Shown here one piece after another: positions 11,559-23,009 of a stretch of 64,000 nt of DNA (position 1 is its first letter; every line of letters begins with the position of its first letter). Made by a program: the position numbers and the translations under genes. This DNA comes from Vandiemenella viatica (Eukaryota; Arthropoda; Insecta; Orthoptera; Morabidae), in assembly GCA_031002005.1 (NCBI GenBank), contig JARYHS010008074.1, forward strand, positions 177,406,494 to 177,470,493. The letters run 5' to 3'. Under the pieces are notes generated by a model, which made no database searches, had not been told where the DNA came from, and saw only the letters and a program-made list of their open reading frames with translations.

Positions 11559-11773
11559 TACTGATGTAATCAGTTGCAAGATCTATTATTATCAAGCAGT
11601 AATTCTGTTGTAATACAGCCTGGACCATTATTTTCAAGCTCAAATTAGGTTGTAATACAGTCTGGACCAGTATTATACCATTAAATGTACTTAGGGAAGA
11701 ATTTATAGTGGAGTCTTGCGTTTGACCACTGCAGTATTATGATGACAACATCTGGCGGAATCGCGATCTCCAG

Positions 11774-12735
11774 TAATTCCCATCCTCCCTCCTTCCATAT
11801 TTGTTAATTGTTTGGAATATATATAAATAACTTGTTTGGCATTTTTGTTGTTGTGCACTTATACTGGGGCACTACACAGTAGCTACTTATAAAATGAGGC
11901 ATTTATTTTTAATTAAAGAAAACCAACACCTGTCATATACATACACAACTGTTTTGTTTTGGGTGACGTGACTTAACTCAAGACGCCATGATAGCGTTTT
12001 CAAGGTAAAGGTAAATTTAATTCTTATTTTTTTAAAATGCATAATGCAAATGTTTGATTTTAAAAAAGAATAACATGTTTTTTCAGTAAAATAGATAATA
12101 AGGTAAAGTATTAACCTATTTTTCAAATTTAGTCAAGTAGCAATTGTGGTTAAGTGAAAATAATTGGAGTGACGGGATACTTCTGTCAAAGTACTACAGC
12201 ACACATACAAATATTAAGAATTAAAATACATACACTTTTCTATGCTTAAATTTGTAGGGCTGTTGTGACTAGACTAATATGCTGCATGTACCAGGATAAA
12301 ACTTTGCATATAACTGCACTGCAGGTGTTGTATATGTAATTAAAAACCTTGCCTATGATGAGTGTGCACCAATTATAATTTTTCTTTTTTATATACTTAA
12401 CTGTGCAAAATAAATCCATAAGAAATAAAAACAATAATTAGATTTCATTTTCTGTTATTCATGAAAGTTAAAGTACATGCAAACTACACAACTATATTCC
12501 CACATCATAGTCATCAACCAATAGCAGCAGTGCAACTGCAACTATGCCATCTCAAACAATGTATCATTTGATTTTTCGATGTTTCTTTTCTACTGCTTTT
12601 TGAGCAAAACATTAAATTTAGTGTCAAAGCTACAATTTATAGTTAACAGCATAAATAAAAGTTTTGAAATTCACTCACTGTTAAATTGCCTGTGTTATCT
12701 TGGTCCTAAATTACACACAATGTATAATAACTTCA
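11774..12735. other. Intronic sequence, nothing assigned
   Basis: AT-rich; short open frames here (for example at 11887-12126 and 12246-12434, minus) show low-complexity hydrophobic content and no motif. Confidence 0.4.
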
Positions 12736-12739
12736 TGCC

Positions 12740-13180
12740 ATCAGCAGCAGTTCTATCATTACAGTGGTGCCACAATCTTGATAATGAATTCGTGTAGAAC
12801 TCAACGAAACAAATCGAAAATAAATATCATCTCGCTTGGTTTTAAAGAGATTTTTTTTTTCTTGCACACTAACAACCTCACTTTTGAGATACAATAACTC
12901 GGTAACGAAGCAAGATATCAAAAACATTTACGCTTTGTTTTCGATTTCTCTCGCCAATTTACATACAAATTCGTAATCGAATTTGGCTATGGTGAAAATT
13001 TTCTTCTGGTCCAGGCCACATTCCAACCTAAACACATCAGTTTTGAGGTATGGTATCCCGAGAACTAAGTGAGATATCAAAAAAAAAAAAAAAATTATTC
13101 TTTACTTTCAATTTGTTTCATTGACTTGCATAAGAATCCGTCCAAAAATTGTGGTGCCACGGTTATCGTAGAATTTCCCC
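12740..13180. repeat. Inverted pair of the dispersed tctcgagatatc-family repeat
   Basis: The left part (about 12745-12860) is the reverse complement of the family phrase (ctatcattacagtggtgccacaat...), and the right part (about 13020-13165) reads it forward (ttgtggtgccacggttatcgtag). A block near 12890-12990 repeats the internal segment. Together they form an imperfect foldback of about 430 bp. Confidence 0.55.
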
Positions 13181-14020
13181 ATCCGCCATAACACAGAAGA
13201 CAGCAGTGGTCCAAAAAGAGTGTACCAAGAATTAATTGCCCATTTTCACTGAATTTTGGTACACATGTTCCTTAGAACATACCTTTCAAGAAAAAGTTTA
13301 GGCTATATTAATGTAAAAAGAAAAAAGAAACTTAGATAAAATGGCTCACAAAATTTACCGTATGCAATACCTTCAGCAGCCATGGCTCAAGACTTTTTTT
13401 TTGTCAACAATAATAGGCCTACCTGTAGCAACGAATATAAAGTTGCTGGCAAGTTTTCATTGCACCATACATTCCTAAGCCACAGGTAACAAAGTGTATT
13501 TCTTCCTTAAAAACTTGTATGCTACTCCCCACATTTCGAGCTATTTTACTCCACTAGTGTACATTTAGTGGCTTTAATATGCACATTTTTTCAAAACTAC
13601 TACTACTTTGTGGTCAGAAAGTTAGCTAACGTGTTCCCCAGGCAATGAATCTCTAATGAAATAAAATAGCCTAATCTACGATAAAATGGATTGTTATAGG
13701 ACATTCTGGGTAGTACTGTTTCCAAATGCCCCCATCAGGACGACAAGACTGGATCTAGTTAAGTTGAGAATGAAAATTTAACTATTTTGTAATAGCATAA
13801 GGAACAAGGAATTTAGTTTCCATTGATAGCATAACCTTACTTGATATTTATGTGGTGGAATACTGGAAGTTATGTTGGAACGGAGCCTGGAAAAGAATAA
13901 AAATCAAGCACTTTGTTACAAAATAAGGTATTCAGTTTTTCACTGATAACATCAGGCTGCTTGATTTTCAGGTAAAAGCCTGCTGGTGGTTAGGATGGAA
14001 TGCAGAGTGAAAAATAGGGA

Positions 14021-14264
14021 TACCTGGAGATCATAATTCCACTGTAGCTACATTCCACAGTGCACACAAGTACCACTGTAGTATATCACAATACTATTAT
14101 TTACAAACATTAATTAGGTTATAGTACACCCTGGATTGGGGTGGACTATTCTATAGGCCTAGGTTGTATTATAACCCAAGTATTAGGTCAAAAATCAAAT
14201 AATGACTGCAAAAGTATTAGTCCACGCATAGGAAAATAATTACAGCAGAACTGCAGTCTCCATT
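14021..14264. mobile_element. Diverged copy of the 260-bp TA MITE family
   Basis: The left end reads cctggagatcataattcc and the right end gcagaactgcagtctcca, recognisable variants of CTGGAGATCGCGATTCCGC. The interior phrase aggttatagtacaccctgga matches the family. Confidence 0.55.
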
Positions 14265-14360
14265 TAACATGAAAAACATTCTTGGTAACTGTTGTTTTAA
14301 AGTACAGGTAAATTCATAAAAACTTTGCCCCTGCATTACATTCGTTATAACAGGTTCAAT

Positions 14361-14579
14361 TCATATGCCACCTTGAAACTTTGCCACGAAATTTATATTT
14401 ATTGTTGTAGATGATATCGTTATGATTAAACGTGTCAAGGAAGGGTCGCTGATAGTACTGCCGACATTGTCGCATAAGGTGGACTTTTTTCCGAAAGGTA
14501 TATCGTCAGGAACGTACCAAACTTCTGACTGTAGTGACAAATTGCTGCTCAGTATGCCCTTACTGAACTTTGAAAGCAC
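14361..14579 (-). other. Unassigned 72-codon open frame
   Basis: The frame contains LQSEVWYVPDDIPFGKKS and SSTTININFVAKFQGGI. It has a more protein-like composition than neighbouring chance frames and lies in the Cyclin C intron on the same strand. I do not recognise it and see no clear splice sites. It could be a transposon relic or chance. Confidence 0.25.
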
Positions 14580-14987
14580 TTGTAACTATACTCTTCCCAT
14601 TCTTTCTCTGAAATGTTTTAAGTGTATTTCATTATTATTATCTATTAATGTCAGATAACCTTATATGTGCAAGTTACTTCTAACAAATAACACAAGGTGC
14701 ATACACTGAATCCAACCAAATTATTTTCTTCATGAGGACACATTCATTTACCCTTTCTCCATCACTACAAATTAAACTATCAAGTAATAGTTATTCAGTT
14801 TTCGACATTAGAGACACGAATATTCTGGAGGATATGTTAGCAAATATTAACATACGAAGAATAAGCATTCTACGCTTACAGTTCAAGTAATTTGATGCAA
14901 GAAAATTTAAAATGCAAATAAACCTAAGAATTGAACGTTGAAAATCCTTCCGTTCAAAGGCCAGTAACTTTAAATTTGACGACTTAC

Positions 14988-15019
14988 TAATGAGAACTCT
15001 GCCAAAAGTTTCCAGCCAT
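14988..15019 (-). CDS. CycC: Cyclin C, first coding exon (copy a)
   Basis: Minus-strand ATG at 15019 opens a 32-nt coding segment encoding MAGNFWQSSH plus TA of the next codon, followed directly by a GTAAGT splice donor (14987-14982). MAGNFWQSSH followed by Tyr-Gln-Gln-Trp is the conserved start of animal Cyclin C. Joining to exon 2 at 231 keeps the frame and yields the expected Tyr. The intron between them is about 14.8 kb and is full of transposable elements. This exon is too short to be found by ORF length. The 5' UTR and promoter were not delimited. Confidence 0.92.
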
Positions 15020-15115
15020 TTCTCATCACATTATAGACTCAGGGCTACTGTACTACCTGCAAATGTTCGAATTTCAGAATCAATTTGATTTTTGACAGTT
15101 ATCAATTTAACTTAC

Positions 15116-15147
15116 TTGTGAGAACTTTGCCAAAAGTTACCAGACAT
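15116..15147 (-). CDS. CycC: Second, duplicated Cyclin C first exon (copy b)
   Basis: 128 bp upstream of the first-exon ATG is a second minus-strand 32-nt segment starting ATG at 15147. It encodes MSGNFWQSSH plus AA and is followed by its own GTAAGT donor (15115-15110). Its length, phase and donor match copy a, but several bases differ (Ala to Ser at residue 2, and the split codon would give Asn rather than Tyr). Flanking sequence is only weakly similar, so the duplication is not recent. It could act as an alternative first exon or be a non-expressed relic. The substitutions keep an open frame and donor, which suggests it may still be usable. Confidence 0.75.
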
Positions 15148-15944
15148 TTTTCATACCATAAGCTGGATTTATGTGTTGTACTTTAAACACCAAACCACAT
15201 TCCACAATCGCACGAAGATTTCAAAATACGTCAAAAACTTTATCAACTACACATACTGTTTTTCTTGACTCTTCGTTTACTTTTCATACCAAAGATGATA
15301 TTTGTTAAGAACCTTTAGTCAAAGAAATGACGCACTGTTATATTAGCTACACCAGGGGTCCCCAAAGTGGTCGGTATCGACCCCTGAGGGTCGATAAGAG
15401 TTCTCCAGAGGTCGATTAATACACGGGGGTTGAAAGGGGGTCGATGGACAATAAAGAGGATCAATTAAATTGTCTAGGAAAAAAATGGGAAAATTCAAAC
15501 AAAAAAAAAATCCAAAGTAAGTGACTACCCCCGTTATAAATTGAGTTTTACCGAAGCCTGCGTTGCTTTAGGTGTGTGTTAAGGATAAAACATACTGGAG
15601 CGTGAGTATAGCAACGACGAGAGCGAAGAAAAAAGCAGCGAAAACAAATAAACCAATCGGATTGCTGCGGGCGCAAAGTGGTGAGATAATAATGGAGCAA
15701 AGCATAGCGTTCAAACTGTTTGATTTCGCCGCTTTCCTCTTCACTCGCATTGCTGGTTTGCTAGTGGTTATTCCTGTGAGAAACGAATGTAGACCAATTT
15801 ATGAATTGTCTCTCTTCTAAGGTACGTCTTTGGGATGAGAAAGAAGTTCAACATCACAATTGTTTTATTTTAGCTAAGGTACGTGATGAACTCAACAAGT
15901 ATTAAAACTTTATTTTTTATTTACTTCGGATATTCAAGCATTTT

Positions 15945-16135
15945 ATATTCGGGAGGACGCCGATTCGAATCCCCGTCTGGGCATCTGGATTTGGGTTTTC
16001 CATGGTTTTCCTAAATCACTTAAGGCTAATGTCGGGATGCTTCCTCCAAAAAGCCATGGCTGAATTCTTTGCAGTTCCTTGTCCGCAGTTCCATCCCGCC
16101 TCTAATAACCGCGCTGTCGACGAGTCGTAAAGCCA
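15945..16135 (+). repeat. tRNA-derived SINE copy
   Basis: Contains the B-box-like GATTCGAATCC and the shared body ggttttccatggtttt-ctaaatcact through aaagccatggctgaatt. The 5' part of the head is missing. Confidence 0.75.
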
Positions 16136-16543
16136 CAGAGGTTGGGGGGAGGGGGGGAGTGAACGCTGCTGGTTCATTATACACAAATTGCACTGTTAAG
16201 CTCGAGTACAGTTTCCACTCTATGTATTGTATATCTAAATGTAGATTTTGTCCTTTACATTGAAAATATCGTAATACATCGAAAACCATTAGATTTAGAT
16301 ACTTCTTTTTTATCTTTTTCCTATCTAATTCTATTGAATAGGTAACTTTTAGATGTAATTATTATTCTTTCCAAGTCTAGATATCTATTGTTAGCAAAAA
16401 GTAGCAATTATGCACTCTGAGAAATAACAGGCAGTTCTTTATAGATCGTGCGGGAATATGTTGCGTCTCTTTCTGCTGCTGTTTTGTTGTGCTGCGATCG
16501 TAATCGTGTTGTTCATATTATAAATCTGAGTTTAATACCTACA

Positions 16544-17942
16544 ATGTCGTCTACCAGTGCTAAGAAGAAATACAGACAATATTCACACGACTATTTGAAA
16601 TATGGTTTTGTGCCAACTTTTGCTAATGAAACTATTCCTATGTGCTTGTTATGTGAAAAAGCTTTCAGCAATGATGCTATGAAGCTGGCGAAAATGAAAG
16701 ACCACTTGGAAAGGATCCATTCTGATAAGAAAAACAAAGATTTTGAGTATTTCAAAACGCTAAAAGAGAAATTGAGAGTTTGGCCAAATTTAAGTACATG
16801 TTTCAAACTGATTCATAAGGTGAGACAATTTTTTTATGTTTGCAAGATTATTTGAACAAGCACAACATTCCTTTCGGGAATATTACTGCAGTAGCTACTG
16901 ATGGTGCATCTGCTATGGTAGGCCGTTATAGAGGATTTTTCGGCTTTTGAAGTAAAAGGTTCCTTAAGTACGTACCGTTCGCTGTGTCCTATACAGGCAG
17001 CATCTTGTAGCCAAAAAATTGAGTGGCGAGCTGTATGATACTCTAAAAGTGTGCATTAGGTCAATTAATAAAACTAAAGCTCTCAATTCCCGACTGTTTG
17101 CGAAGTTATGTGAAGAAAATTATGAATATTTCAATCAATTACTTTTGCACACAGATAAGGTGGTTGTCAAGAGGTGATAGTTTGCAGAGGCTTGTTGACT
17201 TGTACGACTCATCTGCATTCTTAAGAATGTGGATCCATTACTATGTAAAGAGTTAAAAACAGTGCAAGAACCATCTGTTCTATTTGGCAGACCTTTATTC
17301 GAAATTTAACGAAGTACAGAAGCGTTTGCAAAGAAAAATGTTACAATAGTCCAAGCTCGAACAATTATAATGGCCTTTCAATTAAAAATGGACCTGTTAA
17401 AATCTTCACTGGCACGTAAAGATTTTAAATATTTTTCAAACTTTCGACTACTAAAAGAAAATGAAGATATACCTGACCGTGATTTGGAGATTTATATTAA
17501 ACATCTCGATAAATTAAGAGAAGACTTCAAAGCACGTTTCGAAGACTTTGAGAAAATGTATGTACCTGAATGATTTGCTTCTCCATTTGATGTTAAAATT
17601 GATAATGAAGGTAATGAACCTGGCTTAGAAGATGAACTGATTGAAATATGTGTAGATCTGGAAGCGTTGTTTAAAAATAAAAACCTAAGCGAATTTTGGA
17701 GCAATAACAATATTTCCACAAAATACCGCAAGCTCAGAGCAGAAGCCAAACCTTTCTTACTTGCATTCCCAACTTCATACATGGTTGAAGCTGGCTGGCT
17801 TTAGCCACGCGAACGCTATTTTGACAAAACAGAGAAACAGACTGAACTTGGAAAACCGTGGTGATTTGCGACTAAAACTTACCAATTTTCGACCGAACAT
17901 CAGTAATCTTGCTGCTGCCCTTCAGACCCATCCATCTCACTA
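16544..17942 (+). pseudogene. hAT transposase (ZBED5/SCAND3-like), frameshifted
   Basis: The ATG at 16544 begins a BED-type finger: a basic stretch, then YSHDYLKYGFVPTFANETIP, CLLCEKAFSNDAM and DHLERIHSDK (C-x2-C and H-x4-H). After a large internal deletion, a frame at about 16844 gives ATDGASAMVGRYRGFFG, the first catalytic Asp block of hAT enzymes. Later pieces include RWLSRGDSLQRLVDLYDS, KNVTIVQARTIIMAFQLKM, and the C-terminal end HANAILTKQRNRLNLENRGD followed by LAAALQTHPSH and a stop at 17941-17943. At least four frameshifts and the missing segment make it inactive. It belongs to the surrounding 23.4-kb hAT interval. Confidence 0.85.
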
Positions 17943-17965
17943 ATATCAGCTACTTTAATAAAAAG

Positions 17966-19303
17966 AGTACCTGGGTGACCGATCTTCGCTCGGCATCTTT
18001 CGATTTCTGTTCAATATCCAAGATTTCGCGTAAAGTTTGATTAAAGTAAAAGGCTTGAGGGCTTCCTAGGCGTTTTGAGGTGCACAGTTAGCCAAAGAGA
18101 AGCTTAACTAACATCAGTAGGTTTACTACTACCTGGACCTTCTACATAATGAGGTTAGAGCCGTTTTCGAGAAACCAAATACAAAAATTGCTCTTTTTTT
18201 TTTAAATCGTGTTAAAAACTTGAAAAGCAAAACGTTATCTACATATGAAATTTAATCCAAATCGCTAGATCAATTTGCGAGACCGCCTCATAAATTGCTT
18301 TCAAAGAAAAATGCTATTAATTTTAAATATAAATCTTAATGCCAGTCAGGGATTAATTAATGGTGCGAGATTTGTGGTAATTCAGGGGATTCTACGATAA
18401 CCCTTGATGATGGATTCTCATGTAACTCGACGAGAAAAATTGAAAGTAAAAAATATTTTATATATATATATCTCGCCTAGTTCTCGAGATATCATATCTC
18501 AAAATTGACGTGGTTGGTTGAAATGCGACCTGGACCAGAAGATATGTTTCGCATAGCCAAGTTTGATGATGAATTCGTATGTAACTCGTCGAGACAAATC
18601 GAAAATAAAGAATTTATTTTTCTGATATCTCGCTTACTTCTCGAGATATTATAAGTGAAGAGGTTAGGATTAGATCCGGCCTGCACCAGAACAAAAATCC
18701 ACCAAAACCACTATTACGGTGGAAATGTACTATCAATGTTTTATTTTGTACCTAGTGGTTGTTGTTAGGTTGAAATACGGCCTGGACCAGAAGAAACGAC
18801 TCCGAAAGCACAAGGAACTATACTTATAACTGATTTTTGACATGCTATATCTCGAAAACCAAGCGAGATATCAAGAACATTTATTCTTTATTTTCGATAT
18901 GTTTCGTCGAGTTCTATAAGAATTCATCATCAGATTGTGACGTCACGGTAATGATAGAACATCATCAGTGCTAAATTCATTCACTCCGATAAAACTATGC
19001 TCATACCACGCAGTAACCTCGCATCTTCTGATCAGCCTTTCAAAATGATAATAAATAATTCCCGTAACAAGTAACCTTCGTTATAAAAATTAGTAAAGCA
19101 CAAGGTCAGACACTTCAAAAAGGCAAGATTCTATTTATCAGAACCTGTTTTTTTTTTGTATGTGCACTCGTACGCCGCTTTTTCAGAAATTTTGTAGATG
19201 TATTAATATTTAATTATGCACTTTATTATCAAACTTTACTCGAAATCTTGTATATTGAACAGAAATCGAAAGATGCCGAACGAATATCGGTCACCCAGGT
19301 ACT
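17966..19303. mobile_element. 1.34-kb element with ~75-bp terminal inverted repeats
   Basis: The left end AGTACCTGGGTGACCGAT and the reversed right end match and continue through CGGCATCTTTCGATTTCTGT and ttcaatat-caagatttcg. It begins 23 bp after the hAT transposase stop. The interior is filled by dispersed repeats (18390-18990) and has no long frame. The ends resemble subterminal repeats of Helentron-type non-autonomous elements, but a target duplication could not be fixed, so the class is open. Confidence 0.6.
18390..18990. repeat. Cluster of tctcgagatatc-family repeats
   Basis: At least three units carry tctcgagatat, aaatcgaaaataaag or its variants, and gg-ctggaccagaag, in both orientations. 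They are related to 9440-9625 and 12740-13180. Confidence 0.55.
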
Positions 19304-19994
19304 TTTTAAATGTTTTATAATGAAGGTGGTAGTATTTAATGACAAACTAACAACCAATTTTTACGGTCAAAAAGTAAACAATAATTGCTTTATAACTGGT
19401 ACCGGTAATATTATTTTCAAAAAAGTTTCTGTAAAGTATCACCTCTGACAAAAACAATGATAAATTTTTAATTATCTTCCTTTTTAAATGGTTTTCAATT
19501 AAATTTGCAGTGCTAATATTTCCACAGGTCAGCCAGTATTCAAGAACTGTTCGTTTAAATATTCTTTGAAATTAAAGAAACTTTTTGTAGGCTTTCTGGT
19601 ACCTGAATATTCTACGAGATGGCGCTAGAGCCGTTTTCGAGATACCGAGTGAAAAAATCGTTCGTATTTTGTAAACTCGCTCTTTTGTAGGGGAGACAAC
19701 TATTTAGGTAATCTTAAAAGTCAAAACGTTATCTAAATATCAAATTTCATCCAAATCGTCATAGCCGTTTCCGAGATCCGAAATATATATATATATACAA
19801 GAATTGCTCATTTAAAGATATAAGATATGTTAACATATTTTAACGTATTCAACAGTAGTCGTAAAATGGCAAATGTTTTTTCATCGAATATAATTTATTA
19901 AAATTTTCAATGATTATTTTGTGTTGTATATTTTATGACACTTACGGCTAAAGGCTAGTTTCCATCATATCATATATATTTTTCTATAAGGTTT

Positions 19995-20855
19995 TTTTTT
20001 TGTCACAAGCCTGTATTTTCCTTCATACTAAACCGAAATTAATGAATGAGGTGCCATTTTAAAGCTTATGGTCTCCACTTTGGTCACATCATATTTTAAG
20101 AAATGAAGTTTCCGGAATTCGACCCTTAAAGGGCAAAAAGTCAATATTTCTAAAACACCGTTTTCTGTGTTACGAGTCATTTATCTCCCTGGATACCTAT
20201 CTGAAATCGTTTAATGAGGTAACATTTTAAAGATTAAGATCTCCGCGTTAGTGACGTCATATATTAAGACAGAAATATTTCTGAATACGACCCTTAAAGG
20301 CCAAAAGTATCAATATTTTTGAAGTGCGTTTTGTGTCACGAGCGATTTATCTCCCTTAATATCTAACCTAAATAGATAAATTAGGTATCCATATTAAAGA
20401 CTGAGGTCTCCGCTGTGGTAACGTTATATTTTAAGAAAGGAATATTTCGTAATTCGACCCTCAAAGGGCAAAAATGTTAATTTTATAAAATGCTTTTTCT
20501 GTATCTCGAGCCATTTATCTCCCTGGATATCTAACCAAAATCGATAAATGAAGTAGGATTATGAGGTAATGTCTCAGATTTGTGACATCATATTTTAAGG
20601 AAGATCGTTTTTGGAATTCAACCTTAAAGGGGAAGTATAAATTTTTCTGTAACGCATTTTTGTGTCACGAGCGATTTATCTCCCTTAATATCTTACCGAT
20701 ATAGACAAATGAGTTATCATATGAAAGAATAAGGTCTCCACCGTGGTAACATTATATTTTAAGAACGGAATTTTTCGTAATTCGAACCTTAAAGGGCAAA
20801 AATGTCAATTTTTCTATAATGCGTTTTTTGTGTCTCGAGCCATTTATCTCCCTTG
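19995..20855 (+). repeat. Tandem array, ~170-bp units (about five)
   Basis: The anchor phrase atttatctccc recurs at about 20170, 20345, 20511, 20668 and 20842, giving 157-175-bp spacing. Each unit has aaatcgataaatga-gta, ggtctcc-c-gtggt, tcatattttaag and the near-palindrome cgacccttaaagggcaaaa. Alternate units share diagnostic variants (ccatttatctccctgg versus gcgatttatctccctt), pointing to a dimer of about 335 bp. The same array occurs at 35192-35810 and, reversed, at 54505-56220. Confidence 0.88.
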
Positions 20856-20879
20856 GTAGTAGTAGGAGACTGTCGATTC

Positions 20880-21600
20880 AAGCCAGAAACCGGGAAAACC
20901 CGTGACGTCACTAGTTGGGGGGGACCTCCCTCCCCTCCCCTCCGGGCTTTTGAATGCGGGCCGGCCGGCCAAGATGGCGGGGCAGTGTTGCCACATTGAC
21001 GGCATGGACGACGGCATATTTCAAATTAACATATATAACTGTTATTTATTCTTTATTCTAGCTGTTATTTACTTATATCCAACATGTTAATCTGAAATCA
21101 GCGATATTATTTACGATTGTGTCCTATGTGATGTAGATATTCCAGGTGCACAAATGTTGCAATGTAGCATATACACACATCCTGACACCAGGTGTCTACC
21201 GAACAGCGCATGAACACGAGAAACTTCATCTGCGCATGCGACCAGGCCAGAGATATTCCACTTCGCCACGAAATCTTCTATCCTTGTATTGCGGGGGAAA
21301 ACCCATAGCCCTAAGGCGTATTTGCACAGGTGTCGTCGACATGTACGTACTTGCTCGGCGCCGAGACCCTGTTGCGACATGCGCGATAACTTGCATAACT
21401 CTCGCTAGAGGTCAGCACACGGTAGTAGACATTTGGGCCGCTAGATGGATGCGGGGTGTCCCAATATGCGTGAAATATTTCGGGAGTCCGACAGGTTACG
21501 AAATGGCTCCATTACAGAGCGATACAGCTAGGCCATCCACCATTGTGAAAGCATAGCTGGCGGACAAAGAAATTAGGGCGTCCAATACATATTGCAGAGT
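20880..21600 (+). other. CpG-rich end of palindrome left arm
   Basis: Contains tgacgtcac, runs of ctcccctcccctcc, two ggccggcc-like blocks and gccaagatggcgg, then a region rich in CpG with open but motif-less frames (for example 21146-21556). The mirror is 34460-35170. It looks promoter-like in composition but no gene follows. Confidence 0.35.
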
Positions 21601-22094
21601 CTCAGGCTTGCAAAAAAATTCATGTGTATTTGTTATTTTTCAGGTGTCCTGCTATCGAAACCGTTCAGCAGGATACATAGAAATTCACTGCGGTTCAAGA
21701 AGAAATTATTACGAGATGAGAATAATTATTATATGTCAGTTTTCGTAGAACAAATATAAGAATCTTTTATGGTAGCCTAATCCCTCGCCAGAATAACGTG
21801 TTTTAAAAACGAAAATCGAAAATTTAGTTTTCATTCTGGGCGAACAGAAAAACTGCTTGAGTCTTTGTATTTAATTAAAAAATAAGACATAGACCATGAG
21901 AAAGCGTAACTTTTACGTTTAAAACGTGATAATGAACTATGGAATGTCCTGACTTAGCTCAAATTCATATCTATACAATGCAGTTCTGATATTCGAGGAT
22001 TTTATAACTCTGAGCGAATATAAGCATCAGTAAGGTGGGATTCCAATATAATTAATCGTTAACAGCGTTAATGATAGAGAGAATTCAACTAACG

Positions 22095-22155
22095 ACCTCG
22101 GCAGTGTTGGGGCTAGAGTGCCGAAGGTCGCCGGTTCGAGTCCGGCCGCGGTGTT
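22095..22155 (+). repeat. tRNA-like segment in left arm (mirrored at 33935-33995)
   Basis: GGTTCGAGTCC at about 22133 with flanking complementary CCGG/CCGGCC gives a T-arm-like hairpin. No anticodon arm of correct form is seen, so it is a SINE-type relic. Confidence 0.4.
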
Positions 22156-22291
22156 TAAGTGTTTTGTGGAAAAGCCGCAAAGTTACGTAATTTCCACGCC
22201 TCGAAAAGCATAAATGTTTCCTTTTAACGGGAAAAAAAGCGTCATAAACTCCAGATATAAATTCTATGTGTACCTGTTTTCATGAAATTAT

Positions 22292-22450
22292 TTAGCGTTC
22301 TTGCCTCTCATTCGGGAGGACGGAGGTTCCAGGCATCCATGGTTTCCCAAAATCACTCCAAGTGAATGCCGGGGATGCTACCTTCAAAAGGCCATGGCCG
22401 AATTCCTCCCATCCTTCCGTCTCTAAAGACCTCGCTGTTAACATAAATTC
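22292..22450 (+). repeat. SINE copy in left arm (mirror 33645-33800, minus)
   Basis: gcgttcttgcctctcattcg, then ggttcca in place of the B box, catccatggtttcc, tgccggggatgctaccttc and ggccatggccgaattcct identify the same SINE family as 42205-42450. Confidence 0.8.
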
Positions 22451-22689
22451 CGTTCATCGAAGCAGGCAGACATTAAAAATTAATTCACCGACGAAGAGAC
22501 GGGAAACAAACTCACTTTTTCATTATGAACAATATAATATAACTCACGAGTGTCACCTACAGTCCGTGTATTTAAAAGGATGTATTAAATTAGGGGTATT
22601 TATATTTTTATTTATATTTCTCGTGTCCAGGACATAACAAGTTGAAAAAACAAATAACATTAATTAATTAATATTAACTATAAACACAA

Positions 22690-22950
22690 TTATATAGAAT
22701 GTGACCAGAATTCCGCAATCTTGATGGCCTTCTCGTTTGCCCTGTAAAGGTCGTCGATATTGCAGGTTTCAGGGAGATTCCTGCATATCAGAAGATGTTG
22801 TGGGTTCTGAAGCTCACCACATTCACATAGATCGTTGTCATTAGTGTACCCCCATTTTTTAAATATTATATTTACATCGGGACACTTCAGTTCTTAGTCT
22901 GTTTAAAGCCTTCCATATAGCATATGGCTGATTACATCCCGCAGCCGGGT
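22690..22950 (-). pseudogene. Non-LTR C-terminal fragment in left arm
   Basis: Minus-strand pieces read WKALNRLRTEVSRCKYNI, then LCECGELQNPQHLLICRNLP and NEKAIKIAEFWSHSI with a stop. The CxC---QT--HLL-C pattern is the zinc-knuckle tail after RNase H in Jockey/BS-type elements. The mirrored copy is at 33150-33402 on the plus strand. Confidence 0.8.
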
Positions 22951-23009
22951 GCCTCTTTGATGTTCCTCCACCAGGACAAATTTCAAAATTAGGGGTAATG
23001 AAATTGTGT

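Larger units (their letters stand above)
9859..11773. mobile_element. TA-target MITE interrupted by a pogo-like element
   Basis: The ends are a perfect 19-bp inverted repeat, CTGGAGATCGCGATTCCGC at 9859-9877 and its complement at 11755-11773, each flanked by TA (9857-9858, 11774-11775). Removing the inner insertion (9909-11558 plus one TA) leaves a MITE of about 260 bp with the phrase ggttgtaatacag-ctggacca. Relatives lie at 7400-7617 and 14021-14264. Confidence 0.8.

Noticed and set aside
20000..20855. CRISPR-like regular repeats
   Set aside because: Units are ~170 bp head-to-tail with no unique spacers, in a eukaryotic context; a satellite-like array.
21111..21556. Open frames of 89-136 codons on both strands in the palindrome end
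   Set aside because: CpG-rich region open on both strands by composition; mirrored copy at 34602-34892 carries different stops, so no conserved coding sequence.
22095..22155. Possible true tRNA gene
   Set aside because: Only a T-arm/B-box-like part is present, with no consistent acceptor or anticodon stem.
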